From Hydrogenophaga sp. SL48 (GTDB lineage Bacteria; Pseudomonadota; Gammaproteobacteria; Burkholderiales; Burkholderiaceae_C), in assembly GCF_021729865.1 (NCBI RefSeq), contig NZ_CP063400.1, forward strand, positions 930,001 to 994,000: a stretch of 64,000 bases of DNA. The letters are read 5' to 3'. Below the pieces are notes generated by a model. The model was not told where the DNA came from, made no database searches, and saw nothing but the letters and a program-made list of their open reading frames with translations. Both the position numbers and the translations under genes were made by a program. Of the stretch, positions 1-8,331 are shown piece after piece. Every line of letters begins with the position of its first letter. The stretch's first letter is position 1.

Positions 1-101
1 ATCACCGCCAGGCCTTTTTCCAGGCCGGCGATCCAGTCGCGTTTTTCGAGCGGGGTCTGGCTGGGGGCGGGGGGCGCGAGTGACACGGTGGGGTCTTTCA
101 T
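1..101 (-). CDS. IclR-family regulator, N-terminal fragment
   Basis: The minus strand opens with an ATG at 101 and stays open to the window edge (33 codons). It ends in the run RDWIAGLEKGLAVI, which resembles the start of the winged-helix domain in PcaR/PobR-type IclR regulators of aromatic catabolism. Only the N-terminus is here; the rest lies to the left of the window. It is divergent from the dehydroshikimate dehydratase pair, so the usual arrangement would make it that operon's regulator (inference). The short fragment limits confidence. Confidence 0.7.
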   Translation of the reverse strand, partial: MKDPTVSLAPPAPSQTPLEKRDWIAGLEKGLAV

Positions 102-140
102 GGGGGCTCAGGGGCGACGGTGAACGGGTCTCGGAAACCC

Positions 141-177
141 TGATATCGTGCGATCAACAGGTGATTGCGTGCGATTA
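141..177. promoter_or_regulatory. Candidate IclR operator between divergent genes
   Basis: The 189-bp space between the IclR start (101) and the HPPD-like start (291) holds two copies of CGTGCGAT, at 147-154 and 168-175, exactly 21 bp (two helical turns) apart. The first copy sits inside a TGAT...ATCA inverted arrangement (141-156). IclR regulators of the PcaU/PobR type are known to bind short repeats between divergent genes; assignment here is inference. Confidence 0.45.
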
Positions 178-290
178 TCGACCGGCTCGCGCTTCCCTTT
201 CCAGACCCCTGCCGGCTGAAACCTCTACAGTGCACGCAGTGCATTTCCGGGCCCGCCGCACCGGCACCGCCCGCCCCACGGAGACCTTTC

Positions 291-1214
291 ATGAGTGACC
301 TGCTGCTCAACACCCCCGACACCCGCGAACCCCTGCAAGCCTCGTTCAGCGACGCCGCCAACCCGCTGGGCCTGGACGGCATCGAGTTCATCGAATACGC
401 CACCACCAAGCCGCAGGCGCTGGGCCAGGTGCTGGAGATGATGGGCTTTCGCCCGGTGGCGCGCCACCGCTCGCGCGAGGTGCTGCTGTACCGGCAGGGC
501 GAACTCAACATCGTCGTCAACGCCCACCCCAGCGACACGCAGGGCGCGGGCCACGGCAGCGACGTGCCCTCGATCTCGGCCATGGCGCTGCGCGTGCGCG
601 ATGCCCGCGCCGCCTACCACTACGTGCTGGAGCGCGGCGCCTGGGCCGTGCCCACGCACGCCGAGGTGATGGAGCTGAACATCCCCGCCATCCACGGCGC
701 GGGCGGCAGCCGCATCTACTTCGTGGACCGCTACAAGGAGTTCTCGATCTACGACGTGGACTTCGTGCCCATCCCCACCGTGGACCAGCGCCCGCCCGCC
801 ACGGCCGGCATCCACTTCTTCGGCGTCGTGCAGTACATCGGCCCCGAGCGCAGCAACGACTGGATCGCGTTCTACGCCGAGCTGTTCGGCACCGAGCTGA
901 TTCCCGACGAGCAGCGCTTCGGCATCATGCCCAAGGGCACGCTGCTGCGCACGCCCGCGCTCGACCCGGCCAAGCGCTTCATGCTGCAGCTCGTGGAGCC
1001 GCCGCTCAACGTGCACGACGCCGACGAAAAGCTGCAACGCATCGGCCTGGGCGTGCCCGACGTGATCGCCGCCGTGAAGGCCTTGCGCGCGCTGGGCGTG
1101 GAGTTCGTCGAAACCGAAGCCGCCCACACCGAACAGCGCGGCGCCATCAGCAAGACCTACCTGGGCTCGGTGGTGTTCGAGCTGGTGCACAGCCAGCGCC
1201 GCAGCGGGGAGTGA
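291..1214 (+). CDS. HPPD-like VOC protein, separate C-terminal half of a QuiC-type 3-dehydroshikimate dehydratase
   Basis: 307 aa starting at ATG 291, with a GGAG ribosome site just upstream; longer in-frame starts lack one. It has two vicinal-oxygen-chelate halves like 4-hydroxyphenylpyruvate dioxygenase. Metal-ligand positions seen are H175 (GIHFFG) and E297 (FELVH), but the expected second histidine is R250 (LQRIGLG). The fold is therefore kept while the iron site looks incomplete. In QuiC-type 3-dehydroshikimate dehydratases an HPPD-like domain is fused behind a sugar-phosphate-isomerase domain; here that partner is the next gene, 4 bp away. I infer a two-subunit version rather than a true HPPD of tyrosine breakdown. 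A real HPPD remains possible but less likely. Confidence 0.75.
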   Translation: MSDLLLNTPDTREPLQASFSDAANPLGLDGIEFIEYATTKPQALGQVLEMMGFRPVARHRSREVLLYRQGELNIVVNAHPSDTQGAGHGSDVPSISAMALRVRDARAAYHYVLERGAWAVPTHAEVMELNIPAIHGAGGSRIYFVDRYKEFSIYDVDFVPIPTVDQRPPATAGIHFFGVVQYIGPERSNDWIAFYAELFGTELIPDEQRFGIMPKGTLLRTPALDPAKRFMLQLVEPPLNVHDADEKLQRIGLGVPDVIAAVKALRALGVEFVETEAAHTEQRGAISKTYLGSVVFELVHSQRRSGE

Positions 1215-1218
1215 GGCC

Positions 1219-2130
1219 ATGAGACCCAGCCCCGCCGCGATCAGCGAAGCCATTGCCGGTTTCGGCATGGACACCATCACCCTGGCCGGCCCGCTCGAAG
1301 CCAAGCTCGCCGCCATGAAGGCCGCCGGCTTCTCGCAGGTGATGCTCAAGGCCAACGACATCAACGGCCACCCCGGCGGCATCGAGGCCGCGGTGGCGGC
1401 CGTGAAAGCCAGCGGCCTGCGCGGCACCGGCTTCCAGGTGCTGCGCGATTTCGAGGGCCTCAGCGGCCACCTGCACCACTACAAGGTGGACATCGCCAAG
1501 GCCATGCTGGAGATGTGCGCCGCACTCGACTGCAAGGTCTTGCTCGCGTGCTCCAGCACCTCGGCCCACGCCAGCCAGGACCTCGACCACCTCGCGCGCG
1601 ACCTGCGCAAGCTCGCCATGCTGGCGCTGCCGCTGGGCATCAAGATCGCCTACGAAGGCCTGTCCTGGGGCCGCACGGTCAACGAGTTCACCACCGCGTG
1701 GGACGTGGTCTGCCGCGCCGACTGCCCCAACCTCGGCCTGGGCATCGACTCCTTTCATATCGTCGCGGCCAAGACCCCGCTGGAAGAGATCGACTACCTC
1801 GACCCGAGCAAGATCTTCCTGGTGCAGCTCGCCGACTTCATGTGGCAGGAGACCAAGACCTTTGAAGAGCGCATGAGCACCGCGCGCACCTTCCGCGTGT
1901 TCCCCGGCGAAGGCGTGCACAGCGAGCAGCTGGTGGAGCTGGTGCAGAAACTCGACCGCCTGGGCTACGACGGCGACTACAGCTTCGAGGTCTTCAACGA
2001 CGACTACCAGCAGATGCCGCTGCCCATGGTGGCCGAACGCGGCAAACGCGCCGCGCTGTGGCTGGCCGAGGACGTGCTGCGCCGCTCGGTGCCGCTGCCG
2101 AACCAGATGCGATTGAAATCGGTGGATTGA
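1219..2130 (+). CDS. quiC: 3-dehydroshikimate dehydratase, sugar-phosphate isomerase/epimerase (TIM-barrel) subunit
   Basis: 303 aa, starting 4 bp after the HPPD-like gene. It would convert 3-dehydroshikimate to protocatechuate in quinate/shikimate catabolism. The Xylose-isomerase-like TIM barrel spans nearly the whole protein. Putative divalent-metal ligands are E146 (AYEGLSW), D177 (LGIDSFH), Q203 (LVQLADF) and E257 (SFEVFND), the set expected in the dehydratase domain of QuiC. In many bacteria this domain is fused to an HPPD-like domain; here they are separate cistrons. A terminator follows directly. Context in the window (aroE, two aroQ, TRAP receptors) supports the assignment. Another sugar-phosphate isomerase role is the main alternative. 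Confidence 0.78.
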   Translation: MRPSPAAISEAIAGFGMDTITLAGPLEAKLAAMKAAGFSQVMLKANDINGHPGGIEAAVAAVKASGLRGTGFQVLRDFEGLSGHLHHYKVDIAKAMLEMCAALDCKVLLACSSTSAHASQDLDHLARDLRKLAMLALPLGIKIAYEGLSWGRTVNEFTTAWDVVCRADCPNLGLGIDSFHIVAAKTPLEEIDYLDPSKIFLVQLADFMWQETKTFEERMSTARTFRVFPGEGVHSEQLVELVQKLDRLGYDGDYSFEVFNDDYQQMPLPMVAERGKRAALWLAEDVLRRSVPLPNQMRLKSVD

Positions 2131-2153
2131 TCGCCAGGGCCTGACCCCCAAAG

Positions 2154-2193
2154 GAAACCCCCGCCAGCGTGTCGATGGCGGGGGTTTCTTTTT
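2154..2193 (+). terminator. Rho-independent terminator after the dehydroshikimate dehydratase pair
   Basis: A perfect 13-bp stem, GAAACCCCCGCCA (2154-2166) with TGGCGGGGGTTTC (2176-2188), has a 9-nt loop and is followed by TTTTT (2189-2193). It lies 23 bp after the stop codon at 2130 and before the convergent Bug gene, whose stop is at 2217. The T-run makes it strongest for the plus strand. Confidence 0.9.
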
Positions 2194-2216
2194 CAGCGGA
2201 CCGATGGCCGCTCAGC

Positions 2217-3203
2217 TCACTCGATCTCGACCTTGGCTTCCTTGACCAGCTTGCCGAATTTTTCGGTCTCGCTGGCGATCTGCTGCGCCATCTGGGCGCT
2301 GGTGTTGCCGATGGGTTCGGCGCCGATGTCGGCCATCTTGGCCTTGAACTCGGGCGACTGGATGATCTTGACCATCTCGGCGTTGAGGCGGGCCACGATG
2401 TCCTTGGGCGTGGCGGCGGGGGCCAGCACGCCGAACCAGGTGCCGATGTTGAAACCCTTGAGACCGGCTTCGTCCAGCGTGGGCACATCGGGCAGCGCGG
2501 CCGAACGCTTGGCCGTGGTGACGGCCAGCGGGCGCAGCTTGCCGGCCTTGATGTGCGGCAGCACCGGCGTGATGGTGTCGAAGCTCATCAGGATCTGGCC
2601 ACCCAGCAGGTCGGTGGAGAGCGGGCCGCTGCCCTTGTAGGGGATGTGGATCACGTCGGTGCCGGTGAGGTTCTGGAACTGCGTGCCGATCAGGTGCTGC
2701 GCCGTGCCGTTGCCGTTGGAGCCGAAGGCGTGTTTGCCCGGCGCCGGCTTGATCATGGCCACCAGTTCGGCCACGTTCTTGACCGGCGTGGTGGCGTTCA
2801 CCACCAGCACGTTGGGCACCAGTGCCACGGTGGTGATGGGCGCGAGGTCTTTGGAGAAGTCGTAGGGCAGCTTCTTGTAGACGCTGGAGGCGATGGTGTG
2901 GTGCACCGCGCCCATCAGCAGGGTGTGGCCGTCGGGCCTGGCCTTGGCCACGTAGTCCGCGCCGATGGTGGCGCCCGCGCCGGGCTTGCTTTCCACGATG
3001 ACCGGCTGGCCCAGGGCCTGCGAGAGCTTGTCGGCCAGCGCGCGGGCCAGCACGTCGGTGGTGCCGCCGGCGGCGAAGGGCACGATCAGGCTGACCGGCT
3101 TGCTGGGGAAGGCCTGCGCCATGGCGCTGCCACCGGACACGGCGAACGTGAGGGCGATGGCCTGCACCACGCTGCGGCGGCTGAAGAGGGAAGGGATGCT
3201 CAT
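2217..3203 (-). CDS. Bug/TctC-type tripartite tricarboxylate receptor, tartrate cluster
   Basis: 328 aa with a signal peptide of about 28 residues ending at AMAQA. The Bug-family opening FPSKPVSLIVPFAAGGTTDV and the PGAGATIG loop follow. Start chosen at ATG 3203, preceded by GGAGACAAGC. It is a periplasmic receptor that should bind a small carboxylate. It lies downstream of and in the same direction as pyruvate kinase, glycerate kinase and tartrate dehydrogenase, so a tartrate-like ligand is plausible (inference). No TctA/TctB membrane subunits are in the window. Confidence 0.88.
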   Translation of the reverse strand: MSIPSLFSRRSVVQAIALTFAVSGGSAMAQAFPSKPVSLIVPFAAGGTTDVLARALADKLSQALGQPVIVESKPGAGATIGADYVAKARPDGHTLLMGAVHHTIASSVYKKLPYDFSKDLAPITTVALVPNVLVVNATTPVKNVAELVAMIKPAPGKHAFGSNGNGTAQHLIGTQFQNLTGTDVIHIPYKGSGPLSTDLLGGQILMSFDTITPVLPHIKAGKLRPLAVTTAKRSAALPDVPTLDEAGLKGFNIGTWFGVLAPAATPKDIVARLNAEMVKIIQSPEFKAKMADIGAEPIGNTSAQMAQQIASETEKFGKLVKEAKVEIE

Positions 3204-3308
3204 GCTTGTCTCCAAAAAATGGCGCGGTCTGCGCTCTGGTGAACCGGACTGTAGGTGCCGGACGGGTCGCCGAATCACCTGAGAAGTGAATCCGGCGTGA
3301 ACTTCAAG

Positions 3309-4754
3309 TCAACAATTGGGCGCATTGGGGTCGTCTCCATCGACTTGTGCGATGCGCAGCAGGTTGGTGCTGCCCGGGGTGCCGAACGGCAGGCCGGCGG
3401 CGATCACGAGGGTCTGGCCCGGCTCGGCAAAACCCAGGCGCTTGGCGGTGTCCACGGCCAGGCGGGTCATGCGGTCCACGTCGGGCACGTCGGGGCTGAG
3501 CACGGGCATCACGCCCCACACCAGGCTGAGGCGGCGCGCCGTGCTCGCGCGTGGTGTGATGCCCAGGATGCTGGCGCGCGGGCGCTCGCGCGCCATGCGC
3601 AGGGCCGAGGAACCCGAGCTGGTGTAGGCCACCAGGGCCGCCACGTCCAGCAGACCGGCCACGGAGCGTGCGGCCCAGCCGATGGCGTCGGCCGTGTTGG
3701 CCGCGGGTGGTGTGTGCGAGGCGTCGATGGCCTCGCGGTACTGCGGGTCGGCCTCGGTGCGGGCGATGATGCGGTCCATCATCGCCACCGATTCCACCGG
3801 GTAGCGGCCCGAGGCGGATTCGGCCGAGAGCATCACGGCGTCTGCGCCGTCGTAGATGGCGGTGGCCACGTCGGAGGCTTCGGCGCGCGTGGGCACCGGC
3901 GCGCTGACCATCGACTCCAGCATCTGCGTCGCCACGATCACCGGCAGGCCGCGCTGGCGGCAGGCGCGCACGATGCGCTTCTGGATCGCGGGCACCTGTT
4001 CGGCCGGCATCTCCACGCCCAGGTCGCCGCGCGCCACCATCACCGCGTCGGTCACGTCGAGAATCGCGTCCAGGCTGTGGATGGCGGCGGGTTTCTCCAG
4101 CTTGGCCACGATGCCGGCGCGGCCCTGCACGATGGCCTTCACCTCCTCGATGTCGGCCGCGCGCTGCACGAACGAGAGCGCGACCCAGTCCACGCCGAGG
4201 TTGAGGCCGAAGTCCAGGTCGGCGCGGTCCTTGGCCGTCAGGGCCGAGAGCGGCAGCACCACCCCGGGCACGTTCACGCCCTTGCGGTCCGACAACAGGC
4301 CGCCGTTGAGCACGCGCGTCTCGGCAAAGTCCGGCCCGCAGCGCTCCACCACCAGGCGCAGCCGGCCGTCGTCGAGCAGCAGCTCGGCGCCGGGCTGCAG
4401 CGCGGCAAAGATCTCGGGGTGCGGCAGGGGCGCGCGGGTCGCGTCGCCCGGCGTGGCGCGGTCCAGGTCGAGCCGGAACGGTGCACCTTCCACCAGCGTC
4501 ACCGGCCCATGGGCAAACGTGCCCACGCGCAGCTTGGGGCCTTGCAGGTCGAGCAGCACGCCGATCGGGTGGCCCAGGTCGGCTTCGATGCTTCGGATGA
4601 GTTCGAGGCGCTGCCGGTGGTCGGCGTGCGTGCCGTGGCTGAAGTTGAGGCGGAACACGTCGGCCCCGGCGCGCACGAGGGCTTCGATGGTGGCGCGGTC
4701 GGCGCTGGCGGGGCCGAGCGTGGCGACGATCTTGGCGTTGCAGGGGCGTGGCAT
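3309..4754 (-). CDS. ttuE: Pyruvate kinase (TtuE-type)
   Basis: 481 aa, complete pyruvate kinase: PEP + ADP to pyruvate + ATP. Visible hallmarks are IVATLGPAS at the N-terminus, LDLQGPKLRVG, the active-site stretch KLEKPAAI, the metal-site run VMVARGDLGVEM, TQMLESM and a C-terminal allosteric domain. The ATG (4754) directly abuts the glycerate kinase stop codon (TGAATG), indicating translational coupling. Gene order tartrate dehydrogenase, glycerate kinase, pyruvate kinase matches the ttuC-ttuD-ttuE order of tartrate utilisation in Agrobacterium vitis. This is probably a pathway-dedicated isozyme rather than the housekeeping enzyme. Confidence 0.93.
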   Translation of the reverse strand: MPRPCNAKIVATLGPASADRATIEALVRAGADVFRLNFSHGTHADHRQRLELIRSIEADLGHPIGVLLDLQGPKLRVGTFAHGPVTLVEGAPFRLDLDRATPGDATRAPLPHPEIFAALQPGAELLLDDGRLRLVVERCGPDFAETRVLNGGLLSDRKGVNVPGVVLPLSALTAKDRADLDFGLNLGVDWVALSFVQRAADIEEVKAIVQGRAGIVAKLEKPAAIHSLDAILDVTDAVMVARGDLGVEMPAEQVPAIQKRIVRACRQRGLPVIVATQMLESMVSAPVPTRAEASDVATAIYDGADAVMLSAESASGRYPVESVAMMDRIIARTEADPQYREAIDASHTPPAANTADAIGWAARSVAGLLDVAALVAYTSSGSSALRMARERPRASILGITPRASTARRLSLVWGVMPVLSPDVPDVDRMTRLAVDTAKRLGFAEPGQTLVIAAGLPFGTPGSTNLLRIAQVDGDDPNAPNC

Positions 4755-6041
4755 TCAGGTGTTCTCGGGTTGTATGACGATGGCGCGGAAGTCGTTCACG
4801 TTGGTCAGCGTCGGGCCGGTGATCACCGCGTCGCCCAGGGCTTCAAAGAAGCCGTGGCCGTCGTTGGCGTCCAGCCGTTCGCGCGGGTTCAGGCCCAGCG
4901 CCCAGGCGCGGGCCAGGGTGTCGGGGGTGAGCAGGGCGCCGGCGATTTCTTCCTGGCCGTCGACGCCGTCGGTGTCGCCCGCCAGCGCGTGGATGCCGGG
5001 CTCGCCGTTCAGCGCCACGGCCAGCGCCAGCAGGAACTCCACGTTGCGGCCGCCGCGCCCTCTTGGCCCGTGCTCGCGCAGCGTGACCGTGGTCTCGCCG
5101 CCCGACAGCAGCACGCAGGGCCCCTGGAACGGCTGGCCCCGGCGGGCGGTCTGCAGCGCGATGCCGGCCAGCGCCTTGGCCACGTCGCGCGCTTCGCCTT
5201 CGATGGCGTCGCCCAGGATGTGGACTTGGAAACCCGCTTGTCGAGCGACAACGGCGGCGGCCTCCAGCGCCCCCTGCGGCGTGGCGATGAAGCGGGTGTC
5301 GATGCGCGGCAGGCGCGGGTCGCCGGGTTTGAGCGATTCGCCGTCGCCGCTCTCCAGCCAGGCCAGCGCGGCCGGCGGCACGCCGATGCGGTAGCGCCGC
5401 AGGATGGCCAGCGCGTCGGCGCAGGTGGTCGGGTCGGGCACGGTGGGGCCAGAGGCGATGTCGATCGGGTGATCGCCCGGCACGTCGGACAGCAGCAGGT
5501 TGAGCACCCGCGCCGGGTGGCAGGCGGCGGCGAGGCGCCCGCCCTGGATGGCGGACAGGTGGCGCCGCACGCTGTTCATCTCGGTGATGCTTGCGCCGCT
5601 GGCGAGCAGGGCCTGGTTCAGCGCCCGCAGGTCCGCCAGCGTGAGGCCGGGCGGCGGCAGCGGCAGCAGGGCCGAGCCGCCGCCCGAGATCAGGCACAGC
5701 ACCAGGTCGTCCGCGCTGAGGCCTTGCACGGTTTGCAGCAGGCGCTGTGCCGCCACCTCACCGGCCGCATCGGGCACCGGGTGCGCGGCCTCCACGATCT
5801 GAATGCGTTCGCAGGGCACACCGTAGCCGTAACGTGTGACCACCAGGCCGGACAGCGGGCCGGGCCAGTGGTCCTCCACCGCGCGCGCCATGGCGGCCGA
5901 CGCCTTGCCTGCGCCGATCACCACCAGCCGGCCTTGGGGCGGTGGCGGCAGCTGTGGCGGCAGGCACAGCGCGGGCTGCGCGGCGGCGATGGCGGCGTCG
6001 AACATCTGGCGCAGCAGGGCGCGGGTGTGTGTGGCGTTCAC
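4755..6041 (-). CDS. ttuD: Glycerate 2-kinase (GckA/TtuD, MOFRL family)
   Basis: 428 aa when started at GTG 6041, which has AGGA 6 bp upstream. A second GTG at 6062 would add seven residues without a ribosome site. The N-terminal DUF4147 domain carries LVVIGAGKASAAMA and the loop LISGGGSALLPLP; the C-terminal MOFRL domain has GDTDGVDG. It phosphorylates D-glycerate to 2-phosphoglycerate, feeding lower glycolysis and the adjoining pyruvate kinase. Older tartrate literature called this family hydroxypyruvate reductase (TtuD); the kinase assignment is better supported. A 136-bp gap separates it from tartrate dehydrogenase, so an internal promoter is possible. Confidence 0.88.
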   Translation of the reverse strand: MNATHTRALLRQMFDAAIAAAQPALCLPPQLPPPPQGRLVVIGAGKASAAMARAVEDHWPGPLSGLVVTRYGYGVPCERIQIVEAAHPVPDAAGEVAAQRLLQTVQGLSADDLVLCLISGGGSALLPLPPPGLTLADLRALNQALLASGASITEMNSVRRHLSAIQGGRLAAACHPARVLNLLLSDVPGDHPIDIASGPTVPDPTTCADALAILRRYRIGVPPAALAWLESGDGESLKPGDPRLPRIDTRFIATPQGALEAAAVVARQAGFQVHILGDAIEGEARDVAKALAGIALQTARRGQPFQGPCVLLSGGETTVTLREHGPRGRGGRNVEFLLALAVALNGEPGIHALAGDTDGVDGQEEIAGALLTPDTLARAWALGLNPRERLDANDGHGFFEALGDAVITGPTLTNVNDFRAIVIQPENT

Positions 6042-6177
6042 GGCAGGTCCTGGCAGCAACACGGGGCTTTCCTGAAGGCGGACGGGCGCCCGCCACCGGC
6101 GCGCACGGCGCCGGGAGGGAGACTTCAGGAAAAGGGGATCGGCCCGGCCGCCGCAGCGGCTTGCCGGGCCGCGGCCT

Positions 6178-7266
6178 TCAGGCGGCCAGGCGCTGCTGGC
6201 CGGCGCCGAGCAGATCGCACACGGCCTGCGTGACCTGGGCCGTGGTGGCCTTGCCGCCGAGGTCGCCGGTGTGCAGCGCGGGGTTGGCGGTGACCTGTTC
6301 GATCGCGGCCATCAGGCGCTTCGCAGCGTCGAATTCGCCCAGGTGTTCGAGCAACATCACGCAGCTCCAGAAGGTGCCGACCGGGTTGGCCAGGCCTTTG
6401 CCCATGATGTCGAAGGCCGAGCCGTGGATGGGCTCGAACATGCTGGGGTAGCGGCGCTCGGGGTCGATGTTGGCCGTGGGCGCAATGCCCAGGCTGCCGG
6501 CCAGCGCGGCGGCCAGGTCAGAGAGGATGTCGGCGTGCAGGTTGGTGGCGACCAGGGTATCGAGTGTGGCCGGGCGGTTCACCATGCGGGCGGTGGCCGC
6601 GTCCACGATTTCCTTGTCCCATTTCACGTCGGGGAACTCCTGCGAGATCTGCAGCGCGATCTCGTCCCACATCACCATGGCGTGGCGCTGGGCGTTGCTC
6701 TTGGTGATGACGGTCAGCAACTTGCGGGGACGCGATTGCGCCAGCTTGAAGGCGAAGCGCATCACGCGCTCCACACCGGCGCGGGTCATCATGGTCACGT
6801 CGGTGGCGGCTTCGATGGGGTGCCCCTGGTGCACGCGGCCGCCCACGCCGGAGTACTCGCCCTCGGAGTTTTCGCGCACGATGACCCAGTTCAGGTCTTG
6901 TGGCTTGCAGCGCTTGAGCGGCGCGTCGATGCCGGGCAGGATGCGCGTGGGGCGCACGTTGGCGTACTGGTCGAAGCCCTGGCAGATCTTCAGGCGCAGG
7001 CCCCAGAGCGTGATGTGGTCGGGGATGTCCGGGTCGCCGGCCGAGCCGAAGAGGATCGCGTCCTTGTGGCGCAGCGGCTCCAGGCCGTCGGCCGGCATCA
7101 TCACGCCGTGTTCGCGGTAGTAGTCACCACCCCAGTCGAAGTTTTCGAAATCGAAGCGGATGCCGCTGCTGGTGGCGGCAATCGCTTCAAGCACCTGTTG
7201 GCCGGCGGGCACGACTTCTTTGCCGATGCCGTCTCCGGGGATGGTCGCGATGGCGTAGGTCTTCAT
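6178..7266 (-). CDS. ttuC: Tartrate dehydrogenase / D-malate dehydrogenase (TtuC)
   Basis: 362 aa beta-decarboxylating dehydrogenase of the isopropylmalate/isocitrate family. Start at ATG 7266 (MKTYAIATIPGDGIGKEV) with GGAG upstream. Substrate and cofactor motifs are visible: VRENSEGEYSGVGG, TKSNAQRHAMVMWDE, and the metal-binding DILSDLAAALAGS. TtuC-type enzymes act on L(+)- and meso-tartrate and on D-malate with NAD and Mn/Mg, giving oxaloglycolate or D-glycerate. Glycerate kinase and pyruvate kinase follow on the same strand and a LysR gene is divergent, which is the ttu layout. D-malate as the true substrate cannot be excluded from sequence alone. Confidence 0.88.
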   Translation of the reverse strand: MKTYAIATIPGDGIGKEVVPAGQQVLEAIAATSSGIRFDFENFDWGGDYYREHGVMMPADGLEPLRHKDAILFGSAGDPDIPDHITLWGLRLKICQGFDQYANVRPTRILPGIDAPLKRCKPQDLNWVIVRENSEGEYSGVGGRVHQGHPIEAATDVTMMTRAGVERVMRFAFKLAQSRPRKLLTVITKSNAQRHAMVMWDEIALQISQEFPDVKWDKEIVDAATARMVNRPATLDTLVATNLHADILSDLAAALAGSLGIAPTANIDPERRYPSMFEPIHGSAFDIMGKGLANPVGTFWSCVMLLEHLGEFDAAKRLMAAIEQVTANPALHTGDLGGKATTAQVTQAVCDLLGAGQQRLAA

Positions 7267-7325
7267 GGTTTGTCTCCGTGTGGGGTGAATCGATGCCATG
7301 ACTGTAGGACCGGGACGGGGCGCGT

Positions 7326-7344
7326 ATTCACCGCTATAGTGAAT
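7326..7344. promoter_or_regulatory. LysR-type operator in the ttuC / lysR divergent region
   Basis: ATTCAC (7326-7331), seven bases, then GTGAAT (7339-7344) form a perfect inverted repeat in the 113-bp gap between ttuC (start 7266) and the LysR gene (start 7380). A further TTCAC half-site lies at 7351-7355. This is a palindrome of the T-N11-A type that LysR proteins bind; the link to this LysR is inference from position. Confidence 0.6.
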
Positions 7345-7379
7345 CCATTGTTCACTTGAATTCAATAGTGGAGCACCCC

Positions 7380-8309
7380 ATGAGCCACCCCATCCAGCCC
7401 GCCGACCTGGGCTTCTTCTCCGTGCTGGCCGGCGCCGGCAGCCTGAGCGCGGCGGCGCGTGAACTCGGCATCACCACGCCCGCAGTGAGCAAGCATCTGG
7501 CGCAGATGGAGGCGCGCGTGGGCGTGTCGCTGGTGAACCGCACCACCCGGCGCATGAGCATGACGCCCGAGGGTGAACTCTACCTGGAGCATGCGCGCCG
7601 CATCCTCGGCGAGATCGATGGCATGCAGGAACTGCTGGGCGTGTCCAAGGCCACGCCCAAGGGCCTGCTGCGCGTGAACGCCACGCTGGGATTTGGCCGC
7701 AGTCACGTGGCGCCGCTGATCTCGCGCTTCGTGCGCCAGTACCCGCAGGTGGAGGTGCAGCTGCAACTCTCGGTGAACCCGCCCGCGCTCACCGACGATG
7801 CCTTTGATGTCTGCATGCGCTTCGGCGCGCCGCCCGACGCGCGTGTGATCGCCCGCCATATCGCACCCAACCGGCGCCTGCTCTGTGCCTCACCGGCCTA
7901 CCTGAAGCAACACGGCACGCCCAAGGTGCCGAACGACCTGGTCAAACACAACTGCATCGGCATTCGCCAGGGCGAAGAGGCGTATGGCCTGTGGCGCCTG
8001 TCCAGCGGGCGCGGCAAGAACGCGAGCACCGAGGCCATCAAGACCCGCGGCAACCTCACCACCAACGACGGCGAGATCGCGGTGAACTGGGCGCTGGACG
8101 GCCACGGCATCCTCATGCGCGCCGAGTGGGACATCCAGCGCCACCTGGCCAGCGGGCGGCTGGTGCAGGTGCTGCCGATGTACTTCACCCCCGACGCCGA
8201 CATCTACGCCGTCTACCCGCAGCGCCACCAGCTCGCGGCGCGGGTGCGGGCGTTCGTGGACTTCGTGGCGCTGTCGTTTGCGCAGCAGCCGGGCGGCAGC
8301 AAGGGGTAG
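7380..8309 (+). CDS. ttuA: LysR-family regulator of the tartrate cluster (TtuA-like)
   Basis: 309 aa from ATG 7380, which has GGAG nearby; an in-frame TTG at 7356 would overlap the operator region and lacks a ribosome site. The N-terminal winged helix runs FFSVLAGAGSLSAAARELG and TPAVSKHLAQME (about residues 8-45). A LysR substrate-binding domain follows. It is divergent from ttuC with an inverted repeat between, so it probably activates ttuC-ttuD-ttuE in response to tartrate and controls itself (inference). Confidence 0.88.
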   Translation: MSHPIQPADLGFFSVLAGAGSLSAAARELGITTPAVSKHLAQMEARVGVSLVNRTTRRMSMTPEGELYLEHARRILGEIDGMQELLGVSKATPKGLLRVNATLGFGRSHVAPLISRFVRQYPQVEVQLQLSVNPPALTDDAFDVCMRFGAPPDARVIARHIAPNRRLLCASPAYLKQHGTPKVPNDLVKHNCIGIRQGEEAYGLWRLSSGRGKNASTEAIKTRGNLTTNDGEIAVNWALDGHGILMRAEWDIQRHLASGRLVQVLPMYFTPDADIYAVYPQRHQLAARVRAFVDFVALSFAQQPGGSKG

Positions 8310-8331
8310 CGGAGAGACCCGACGCGGGCGT

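Noticed and set aside
6131..6170. G+C-rich hairpin between tartrate dehydrogenase and glycerate kinase
   Set aside because: GGCCCGGC/GCCGGGCC arms exist but with no T-tract; in this composition such arms arise by chance.
3255..6233. Open frame of 992 codons on the plus strand opposite pyruvate kinase and glycerate kinase
   Set aside because: Its product is low-complexity, rich in His, Arg, Gly and Ala, typical of the antisense of G+C-rich genes; the minus strand holds two full enzymes with all motifs.
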